Source: a virus
Reading direction: 5' to 3' (one strand)
Length of the DNA stretch: 29,688 nt
IMG/VR virus record: IMGVR_UViG_3300032676_001454
Coordinates: 1-29,688 of that record
Part shown: piece after piece, positions 6,210-12,399 of the stretch
Layout of the letters: each line of letters starts with the position of its first letter
How positions within the stretch are numbered: the first letter of the stretch is position 1
Notes under the pieces: model-generated
Seen by the model: only the letters and a program-made list of their open reading frames with translations
What the model was told of the DNA's origin: nothing
The model's database searches: none
Program-made: the position numbers and the translations under genes

Positions 6210-7497
6210 GCCCGAAGCCACCGCTCCCGCCCTCACAGGTGACCAGGCCGAAGCCATCCGTCAAATCTCTGATTGGTGGCAGGACTTTCAATCCGACAAT
6301 GACTGCCCCTGCTTCGTCCTCGGAGGCTATGCTGGCACCGGTAAGTCCTTCTGCATCAGCTTCTTCGCGAAATCTGGTCTGATCAAACCCCGGCGGATTG
6401 CCTTCACCGCCCCAACAAACAAAGCTGCTAAAGTCCTCCGGGGCTACCTCACTGAAGCTGGTCTTGGCGACTGCTCCATCGGGACCATTTATTCCCTGCT
6501 CGGTCTCAGCCTCCAAGCCAACGGTGAGGTCAAGGAACTCGCTTCCCCCGAAGAGCCCGTCGACTTGTCCAAGTACGACCTCATAGTCGTAGACGAAGCC
6601 TCAATGATTAACAAGTTCCTCTATGCCGAAATCCTCCGGGCTTCCGCCGACTGGAACGTCCCCTTCCTCTTCATGGGCGATCCTGCCCAGCTCCCACCCG
6701 TCGGCGAAATCACTTCTCCAATCTGGAAGATCGAGCAAAAGACCCAGCTCACTAAGGTCCTCCGCTACGGGTCTTCGATGCTCGAACTCGCGACTTCCAT
6801 CCGAAATATCGTTGATTCCCCTTTCCCCTCCCTCAAGATCGCAAACGACCCTCCTGTCCACCGCGTCGATCGGGCCGAGTGGTCAGCAAAGGCCCTCGAA
6901 CATCTCGAAATGTTCAAAGTCGGTGAGGCGAAGATCATTGCCTGGCGGAACATAACAGTCGACAAATACAACTCCTGGATGCGAGGTCATATCCATGGTC
7001 GGGTGCAGGCTCTTCAAAACCCTTGGCTCGCTGGGGATAAGATCGTCGCCACTGCGATGCTCGTTGACATCGAAGGCAATATCTTCATGCGCACTGACGA
7101 GGAAGCTACTGTTCTCGAATGTCTGATCGGTGAGCATCCACTTTACACTGAATACGAAATCTTCCGACTTCTCTGCCAACAGGATGACGGAAAAAAGGTC
7201 ACGATCCGAACCCTTACCCCGCGGGGCCAGCGTGACCTCAACAACAAGCTTAATGAACTCTCGGCCCAGGCCAAGGCTGGCAAAAAGTATCTCTGGCGGG
7301 AGTTCTGGAAGCTCAAAGAAGCCTTTAACGAAATCCGACACTCTTATGCCATAACTTCCCACCGCTCTCAGGGCTCGTCCTACCTCAAGGTCTGGATCGA
7401 TCTGGAAGACATCATGCTGAACCGTAATCGGCAGGAAGCCTTCCGCTCCCTCTACGTCGCTTGCACCCGACAACGGGAAGAGCTTTATATCGCCTGA
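6202..7497 (+). CDS. Superfamily 1 DNA helicase, Dda/RecD2-like
   Basis: This 431-residue ATP-dependent 5'-3' type DNA helicase probably acts at the replication fork or in recombination. Walker A is GYAGTGKS (residues 42-49), with FTAPTNKAAKVLR (motif Ia) after it. Walker B/DEAD-like is LIVVDEAS (D131, E132). Motif III is FMGDPAQLPPVGE (157-169) and motif IV LTKVLRYG. Near the C-terminus ITSHRSQGSSY and YVACTRQREELYI are motifs V and VI as in UvrD_C_2. Length fits phage Dda-type enzymes. It overlaps the preceding gene and is followed by a promoter/operator-like region. Confidence 0.92.
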   Translation: MSEPEATAPALTGDQAEAIRQISDWWQDFQSDNDCPCFVLGGYAGTGKSFCISFFAKSGLIKPRRIAFTAPTNKAAKVLRGYLTEAGLGDCSIGTIYSLLGLSLQANGEVKELASPEEPVDLSKYDLIVVDEASMINKFLYAEILRASADWNVPFLFMGDPAQLPPVGEITSPIWKIEQKTQLTKVLRYGSSMLELATSIRNIVDSPFPSLKIANDPPVHRVDRAEWSAKALEHLEMFKVGEAKIIAWRNITVDKYNSWMRGHIHGRVQALQNPWLAGDKIVATAMLVDIEGNIFMRTDEEATVLECLIGEHPLYTEYEIFRLLCQQDDGKKVTIRTLTPRGQRDLNNKLNELSAQAKAGKKYLWREFWKLKEAFNEIRHSYAITSHRSQGSSYLKVWIDLEDIMLNRNRQEAFRSLYVACTRQREELYIA

Positions 7498-7506
7498 TGA
7501 AACCAT

Positions 7507-7535
7507 TTGACCCGAAATCAACCGGGGATTATACA
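7507..7535 (+). promoter_or_regulatory. Candidate promoter for the nuclease/recombination unit
   Basis: TTGACC (7507-7512), an exact 17-base spacer and TATACA (7530-7535). It lies 40 bases before gene 7575. The spacer and -10 are covered by the left arm and loop of an inverted repeat, a classic operator arrangement. Confidence 0.6.
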
Positions 7536-7551
7536 AATCAAATCCCCGGTT
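7520..7551 (+). repeat. 11-bp inverted repeat overlapping a promoter (operator-like)
   Basis: AACCGGGGATT (7520-7530) and AATCCCCGGTT (7541-7551) are perfect arms around a 10-base A/T-rich centre. Each arm holds CCGGGGAT. As RNA it could also form a hairpin, but only a broken T tract (TTAATTTCTCTC) follows, so an operator is favoured over a terminator. Confidence 0.6.
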
Positions 7552-7574
7552 AATTTCTCTCTAAGGAGATTCCC

Positions 7575-7787
7575 TTGTCCATTCCCACACCTGAAGCCAT
7601 CACCCGCATCGCGGAACTTCGACAAAAAGCCCGCGAAGGCACTCTGACCATGGACGAAATGCGTGAGGGGATTCTCTTCCTCCGCGCAGAGCGTCTCGCC
7701 ATGCCGCCACCTTCTTCCAAATCATCAGCAAAGTCCAAAGCCCCAGCTCCGAATGCTGATGACCTTCTCGGAGAACTCGGACTATGA
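7575..7787 (+). CDS. Small protein with C-terminal DDLLGELGL tail
   Basis: The product is 70 residues, starting at TTG 7575 with AAGGAG at good spacing (MSIPTPEAITRIAELRQKA...). The first 45 residues are helical (REGTLTMDEMREGILFLRAERLAM), then a Pro/Ser/Lys-rich linker, and the end NADDLLGELGL echoes the IDTDALLGDLF ending of the 21-530 and 2988-3605 products. The stop overlaps the nuclease start (ATGA). It may be a partner or loader of the nuclease, by position only. Confidence 0.75.
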   Translation: MSIPTPEAITRIAELRQKAREGTLTMDEMREGILFLRAERLAMPPPSSKSSAKSKAPAPNADDLLGELGL

Positions 7788-8737
7788 CTGCCCAACGTCC
7801 TTTCTTCCCCATCGCCATCGACTCCACTTTCCTCGGAACCTTTCGTTCCTGTCCCCAAAAGGCCTTTCGTCAATATGTCCAACATTGGAAACCCGCTTCC
7901 GAATCCGTCCACCTCATTGCCGGCGGAGCCTTTGCTTCCGGAGTGGAAGCTGCTCGAAGAGCTTTTTACGAAGATGGACTGGCAACAGAAGAAGCCATTG
8001 GCCTCGGCCTGGCTGCGCTTATCAAGCACTATGGAGACTTCGAGTGCCCACCCGACTCCGCGAAGTCTCTGGAGCGCACTTGCGGCGCTCTCGAATTTTA
8101 CTTTGCTTCATACCCTCTCGGAGCAGACGGGGCTAAGCCGCTTATCTTCCCCAATGGAAAATCTGGCATTGAGTTCAGCTTCGCTCAGCCTCTCGGAATC
8201 AATCACCCGGTTACTGGCGACCCTCTACTCTACACAGGCCGATCAGATATGATCGCGGAAGCCTATGGCGGTGTTTATATCTACGACGAAAAGACGACGA
8301 CTTCCCTCGGGCAGTCCTGGGCCCGCCAGTGGGACATGCGAAGCCAGTTCACCGGCTACTGCTGGTCAGCCCGCGAACTCGGCTTCAAGCCCGCTGGCGT
8401 CTGCATCCGTGGCGTCTCAATCCTCAAGACCAAGTTCGACACCCAGCAAGTTCTCACCTATCGCTCTGATTACGAAATCGATCGCTGGCTCGAACAGACC
8501 CATCGCGACATCGAGCGGATGATTAAGTGCTGGCAGGAAGGCTATTGGGACTGGAACCTCGACCATTCCTGTGCCGACTATGGCGGTTGTGCGCTTCAAA
8601 CTGTCTGCAAGTCTCCGAACCCGGAAACCTGGCTCGAAGCCTATTTCATCAAAAGAGTTTGGGACCCGTTGGCCCGACAGGAAATCTCCGTCGAGCAGTA
8701 CGAAGCCAATATGGCTGAGTTCCTCCATCGTGGTTGA
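7784..8737 (+). CDS. PD-(D/E)XK exonuclease, RecB/Cas4-like, probable Fe-S
   Basis: The product is 317 residues. It reads as a RecB-family nuclease: GRSDMI (D155), YDEKTTT (E169, K170) and SQFTGY (Q188, Y192) give the D-ExK-QxxxY core, with a glutamate (E130) before it. One cysteine near the N-terminus (SCPQKAF, C23) and three near the C-terminus (C263, C269, C275) match the AddB/Cas4 plan in which four cysteines hold a 4Fe-4S cluster, though the spacing here is C-x5-C-x5-C. It would supply 3'-tailed DNA for the Sak4-like ATPase and SSB-like protein that follow. There are no CRISPR genes around, so this is not an adaptation Cas4. Confidence 0.88.
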   Translation: MTAQRPFFPIAIDSTFLGTFRSCPQKAFRQYVQHWKPASESVHLIAGGAFASGVEAARRAFYEDGLATEEAIGLGLAALIKHYGDFECPPDSAKSLERTCGALEFYFASYPLGADGAKPLIFPNGKSGIEFSFAQPLGINHPVTGDPLLYTGRSDMIAEAYGGVYIYDEKTTTSLGQSWARQWDMRSQFTGYCWSARELGFKPAGVCIRGVSILKTKFDTQQVLTYRSDYEIDRWLEQTHRDIERMIKCWQEGYWDWNLDHSCADYGGCALQTVCKSPNPETWLEAYFIKRVWDPLARQEISVEQYEANMAEFLHRG

Positions 8738-9086
8738 TCTCCAATGGCATATAAAGGAAGGATTCCGCCAGTATGACTTCACCAATCTTCCCGATTCTCG
8801 TTGGCTTGGCACTTCTCATTCATGGGTATGCACTGGCTGTGGATTGGTCTACTCACAAGCGAGGTGTTTCGTTGAAAGCCAGCTACGAATCTTCTCAATT
8901 CATGCGGGACTATGCCTTGATTGTGCTTCTCACGGTAATCGCTGGCATGTCCCTGGTTCGTTGGAATGTCTGCACTTAGTAGGTTGGCCTGTGCCAAAAG
9001 AAGTCCTCGAATACCAGCTGGAAATCGAGCTTGACTTCCTCTCCCATCCCAATCATCCATACAACAGTCAGGAAGATAACACATGA
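8730..9086 (+). CDS. Zinc-ribbon protein of unknown function
   Basis: The product is 118 residues from GTG 8730 (VVDLQWHIKEGFRQYDFTN...), overlapping the nuclease stop by 8 bases; the ribosome site is poor, so coupling is assumed and the start is uncertain. The sequence HSWVCTGCGLVYSQARC and, later, CLDCASHG form a likely zinc ribbon. The rest (WPVPKEVLEYQLEIELDF) is helical. The stop overlaps the next start (ATGA), which supports this frame as the main gene here. Confidence 0.65.
   Translation: MVDLQWHIKEGFRQYDFTNLPDSRWLGTSHSWVCTGCGLVYSQARCFVESQLRIFSIHAGLCLDCASHGNRWHVPGSLECLHLVGWPVPKEVLEYQLEIELDFLSHPNHPYNSQEDNT
8773..8979 (+). CDS. Possible embedded gene for a two-helix membrane protein
   Basis: This 68-residue ORF lies wholly inside 8730-9086 in another frame. 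It has its own ATG with AAGGAAGGA ten bases upstream. The product has two hydrophobic spans (FPILVGLALLIHGYALAV and YALIVLLTVIAGMSLV) joined by a polar loop (DWSTHKRGVSLKASYESSQFMRD), typical of a small inner-membrane phage protein. Codons look ordinary for this phage. It may be a real overprinted gene or chance; the surrounding frame explains more of the context. Confidence 0.4.
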   Translation: MTSPIFPILVGLALLIHGYALAVDWSTHKRGVSLKASYESSQFMRDYALIVLLTVIAGMSLVRWNVCT

Positions 9087-9256
9087 CATCTTTGCAAAGA
9101 AAGCTTCGTCGCTCACGTCTCGGGGCAAACAAACCCAAGGCACAAGAGCAGCCCTATCAGCTTATGCCCGACGGAAGCTTCCGCATCTATCACGCTACCA
9201 GGGGTTTCAAACGCATCTGCGCTGCCAGAATGCATCTTTACTTCGGAGGTAACTGA
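9083..9256 (+). CDS. 57-residue basic micro-protein
   Basis: This gene starts at ATG 9083 (ATGA overlap with the previous stop) and stops one base before the ATPase start. The product is Arg/Lys-rich at both ends (MTSLQRKLRRSRLGANKPKA..., RGFKRICAARMHLYFGGN), with a central LMPDGSFRIYHA strand. It may bind nucleic acid. It fills an otherwise gene-free gap with tight spacing, which supports it. Confidence 0.6.
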   Translation: MTSLQRKLRRSRLGANKPKAQEQPYQLMPDGSFRIYHATRGFKRICAARMHLYFGGN

Positions 9257-9257
9257 T

Positions 9258-10094
9258 ATGAACATCGAACCGCCTTTCACCCTGCCCGGCGTGAATGTTC
9301 TTCTCATGGGGCCAAGCGGCACCGGGAAAACCTACTCCATCGCGACAGCAGTCGAACTCGGGGTTGAGGTTTTTTACCTTGCCCTTGAATCCGGCATGGA
9401 ATCGCTTCTCGGCTATTGGAAGGACCAGGGCAAAGAAGTCCCGGCCAACCTCCACTGGCATCGAATCTCTGCCCCAGCAGCTGATTTCACCTCCATGATC
9501 GCGACGGCGAAGTCCGTCAACTCTCTCAGCCTCGACGCTCTGGCCAAAATGGCCGACCCGAATCGCTCGAAGCACAACCAATTCGTCGCGATTCTCGAAG
9601 CTCTCAACAACTTCCCCGATGACCGCACTGGGGAAAAGTATGGACCAGTCAACAGCTGGGATCAGAGCCGTCTTTTGGTTATCGATGGCGCTACAGGTAT
9701 TTCAACAGCTGCTCTGTCTCTTGTGGTTGGTGGAAAGGCTGTCCGAAGCCAAAGTGATTGGGGCATCGCTCAAGATCAAGTTGAAAAACTTATTCGTATG
9801 CTCTGCGATAACTGCCCTTGTCACTTTGTTATGCTTGCACATGTTGAGCGAGAAGTCGACGCTGTTCTCGGCGGGGTGAAGCTCATGGTCTCAACCCTCG
9901 GCAAGGCTCTTGCCCCAAAATTCCCTGCAATGTTTTCTGACGTCATTCTGACTGTCCGAACCGGCTCTTCCTGGAAGTGGGATACAGCCTCGGGCCTCGC
10001 TGATGTCAAGACCCGAAATCTGCCAATCTCGGCGGATAACAAGCCGGACTTTAAGCTTATCTTTGATAAGTGGATGGCCCGGAATAAAGCGTAA
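9258..10094 (+). CDS. Sak4-like RecA-fold ATPase (AAA_24 type)
   Basis: The product is 278 residues. Walker A is GPSGTGKT (18-25), followed by the FYLALESGMESL strand-helix. Walker B is LLVIDGATG (D143), and FVMLAHVERE (H195) looks like the sensor strand. The C-terminal part (MVSTLGKALAPKFPAMFSDVILTV) is typical of phage Sak4/AAA_24 proteins, which promote strand annealing or exchange with an SSB. The SSB-like gene follows directly and a nuclease precedes, a standard phage recombination set. The ribosome site GGAGGTAACTGAT is strong. Confidence 0.85.
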   Translation: MNIEPPFTLPGVNVLLMGPSGTGKTYSIATAVELGVEVFYLALESGMESLLGYWKDQGKEVPANLHWHRISAPAADFTSMIATAKSVNSLSLDALAKMADPNRSKHNQFVAILEALNNFPDDRTGEKYGPVNSWDQSRLLVIDGATGISTAALSLVVGGKAVRSQSDWGIAQDQVEKLIRMLCDNCPCHFVMLAHVEREVDAVLGGVKLMVSTLGKALAPKFPAMFSDVILTVRTGSSWKWDTASGLADVKTRNLPISADNKPDFKLIFDKWMARNKA

Positions 10095-10123
10095 CCTCAA
10101 CTCTACTCTGAAGGAACTTTCTC

Positions 10124-10573
10124 ATGTCTTTCGATCCAGCAACTTTCCTCAACACCGAAGTCTCTGAAGCTCTCGACACCAAGGTTGTTCCCTGCCCTGT
10201 TGGCGAATACCTTGCCCTCGCCGACAAGATCGACGTCAAGACCTGGTCGACCAAGGATGGCTCCAAATCCGGCGTGAAGCTTGAAATTCTCTGGGACGTT
10301 CAGGATGAAAATGTCAAGGCCCTGCTCAGCCGCGACAAGGTCGTCGTCCAGCAGACTGTCATGCTCGACACCACCGAAGCCGGCACTCTCGACCTCGGCA
10401 AGGGGAAGAACATCGGTCTGGGCCGTCTTCGTGAAGCTCTCGACCTCAACGTCGCGGGCCAGGCTTTCAGCTTCCCGATGATCACTGGCCGACTGGCGAC
10501 TGTCATCGTCAGCCATCGTGTCGACGGCGAAGACATCTATGCGGAAATTCGCAAGGTCGCGAAGCCGAAGTAA
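10124..10573 (+). CDS. Probable single-stranded DNA-binding protein
   Basis: The product is 149 residues. It appears beta-rich, compatible with an OB fold (EYLALADKIDVKTWSTKDGSK..., VKLEILWDVQ, VVVQQTVML), and has a GKGKNIGLGRLREALDL segment seen in phage proteins paired with Sak4-type ATPases. It lacks the usual acidic SSB tail and ends basic (IRKVAKPK). Codon use is strongly biased, as expected for an abundant protein. It is followed by a strong terminator. Assignment rests on context and fold impression. Confidence 0.65.
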   Translation: MSFDPATFLNTEVSEALDTKVVPCPVGEYLALADKIDVKTWSTKDGSKSGVKLEILWDVQDENVKALLSRDKVVVQQTVMLDTTEAGTLDLGKGKNIGLGRLREALDLNVAGQAFSFPMITGRLATVIVSHRVDGEDIYAEIRKVAKPK

Positions 10574-10590
10574 CCTACCAACTTCATCGA

Positions 10591-10619
10591 GCCAGGGGTC
10601 TAACCACCCCTGGCTTTTT
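10591..10619 (+). terminator. Rho-independent terminator
   Basis: GCCAGGGGT (10591-10599) and ACCCCTGGC (10606-10614), a 6-base loop and TTTTT. It would end transcription after the SSB-like gene or reduce it into the polymerase block. Confidence 0.88.
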
Positions 10620-10638
10620 GCCCTTTAGGAGAAGCCTC

Positions 10639-11058
10639 ATGTCTGTCTCAATGGCTCACGCTACTGGCATTGTTCTCAACATGCTTTGCCAGGAAATTCA
10701 CCAAGCCCAGGTCGATGCCGGCTGGTACAAAGACCCTGTTACCGGCCGAAAGAAAGACCGCAATATCGCCAAAATGCTGGCCCTGGTCCACTCCGAAGTC
10801 TCTGAAGGCCTCGAAGGCTTCCGCAAGACTCTCCATGATGACAAGCTTCCTGCCCACATGATGCTGACTGTCGAGATGGCTGATACCTTCATCCGCATCT
10901 TCGACCTTCTCGGTTACATCATGGCGAATCCTGACAAGTTCCCCGAATACAACGGCATGAATTTCGGCCAGGCTTTCATCGAGAAGCTTCAATTCAATGC
11001 CTCGCGGGCCGATCACAAGCTTTCCAACCGCGCCGGGGCCAACGGTAAAAAGTTTTAA
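10639..11058 (+). CDS. MazG-like nucleotide pyrophosphohydrolase
   Basis: The product is 139 residues from MSVSMAHATG; ATG 10639 has TTTAGGAGAAGCC upstream. The four-helix MazG/dUTPase-like all-alpha signature is present: HSEVSEGLEGFRK (E53, E56) and VEMADTFIRIFDLLG (E79, D82), the ExxE and ExxD that hold magnesium. Such enzymes hydrolyse (d)NTPs to monophosphates; phages use them to shape the nucleotide pool or to lower host alarmones. The substrate cannot be told from sequence alone. Confidence 0.8.
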   Translation: MSVSMAHATGIVLNMLCQEIHQAQVDAGWYKDPVTGRKKDRNIAKMLALVHSEVSEGLEGFRKTLHDDKLPAHMMLTVEMADTFIRIFDLLGYIMANPDKFPEYNGMNFGQAFIEKLQFNASRADHKLSNRAGANGKKF

Positions 11059-11070
11059 GGAGCATCTCCC

Positions 11071-12399
11071 ATGGTACAGAAAATCCTCCGAGACTCTCTC
11101 ATTATCTCTGCTGATCGCCAGCGTCAAGACTTCGATCCGGAGGCTCTGACCGATCTCAGCAATTCAATCCTTATGCGGGGATTGTTGCACCCGATTGTAT
11201 GCCGGGAAACCCATCTAGGGTTCGCTCTCGTGGCCGGAGAGCGCCGATTGCGCGCCATGGCGGACCTATGGGCCATGGGGGAGAGTATCCGTTGCAATGG
11301 GGCTCTATTCGCGCCCTATGAGGTGCCAATCGTCACCCTTGGCGAACTCTCCGAACTCGAAGCCGAAGAAGCTGAACTCGATGAGAACTTCCGCCGGAAG
11401 GATCTGACTTGGCAGGAACAATCCGCAGCCATTGCTCGGTTGCATAAACTCCGACAGGCTCAGGCTGAAGCCTTCGGTAATCAGCACGAGAAACATGAAA
11501 CCGTCACTGAAGTCGTCTCTCTCGGCACTCTGACCAAAGATCGCACGACGGCCCACCAGTCTCTCGTCCTCGCTGATCACCTCTCTAACCCCCTGGTTGC
11601 TCGCGCTGCCACTGCCAAAGATGCTTTCAAAATTCTCAAGCGGGAGGAGGAAACCAAAAAGAATGCTGCTCTTGCCGAGCGCGTGGGCCGAACTTACAAC
11701 TCATCCTCCCACAAGCTTCTCCACGTTGATTGCATCGAATGGATGCAGGAATGCCCAGACAACACTTTCGATGTCATCCTGACCGACCCTCCCTACGGCA
11801 TGGGGGCGGACACCTTTGGTGATGGTGGCGGAAAGATGGTTAATTCCGAACACCACTACCAAGACAGCTATGCCAACTGGCAGCATTTGATGTTGGAATT
11901 CTGTCCTCTGGCTTTTCGCATCACAAAGCCCCAGGCCCACGCCTATATCTTCTGCGACTTTGACCGCTTCGCAGAACTCAAGCGCATGATGCTTGACGCT
12001 GGCTGGTACGTCTTCCGAACCCCTCTCGTCGTCTACAAAACTGATTCTGGTCGCGTACCCCTCCCTGAACATGGTCCTCGCCGGCAGTATGAACTCTGCC
12101 TCTATGCCATCAAGGGCAATAAGCCCGTCACAGGAATCTATTCCGATGTCTTACCCTGCCGTCTCGAAGAGAATATCGGCCATGGTGCTAACAAGCCCAT
12201 TGAACTCTTTGTTGATCTGCTCCGACGCAGCACACGTCCGGGTGACACAATCCTTGATGCGTTCGCGGGCACAGGTACTATCTTCCCTGCTGCCCATTCA
12301 CTCAAACTCTACGCAACAGGACTTGAACTGAATGCTGAATACTATGGCATTTGTGTTCAACGTCTGAACAAACTCGATGAGCAAGTGGAGTTGATCTGA
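11071..12399 (+). CDS. ParB-like domain fused to a DNA (N4/N6) methyltransferase
   Basis: The product is 442 residues. Residues 1-130 match ParB/sulfiredoxin-type domains: LTDLSNSILMRGLLHPIVCRE, then VAGERRLRAM (54-63) and a LDENFRRKDLTWQEQ helix. Residues 205-442 are an amino-methyltransferase of the beta order: catalytic DPPYG (239-243) comes before the AdoMet loop DAFAGTGT (397-403), as in N6_N4_Mtase enzymes. It would methylate adenine N6 or cytosine N4 on phage DNA to avoid host restriction; no partner endonuclease is nearby. The ribosome site is AAGGAGCATCTCCC. The stop overlaps the polymerase start (TGATG). Confidence 0.88.
   Translation: MVQKILRDSLIISADRQRQDFDPEALTDLSNSILMRGLLHPIVCRETHLGFALVAGERRLRAMADLWAMGESIRCNGALFAPYEVPIVTLGELSELEAEEAELDENFRRKDLTWQEQSAAIARLHKLRQAQAEAFGNQHEKHETVTEVVSLGTLTKDRTTAHQSLVLADHLSNPLVARAATAKDAFKILKREEETKKNAALAERVGRTYNSSSHKLLHVDCIEWMQECPDNTFDVILTDPPYGMGADTFGDGGGKMVNSEHHYQDSYANWQHLMLEFCPLAFRITKPQAHAYIFCDFDRFAELKRMMLDAGWYVFRTPLVVYKTDSGRVPLPEHGPRRQYELCLYAIKGNKPVTGIYSDVLPCRLEENIGHGANKPIELFVDLLRRSTRPGDTILDAFAGTGTIFPAAHSLKLYATGLELNAEYYGICVQRLNKLDEQVELI

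Noticed and set aside
7784-8737. Cas4 of a CRISPR system
   Set aside because: No Cas genes or repeat array nearby; the neighbours are phage recombination genes.
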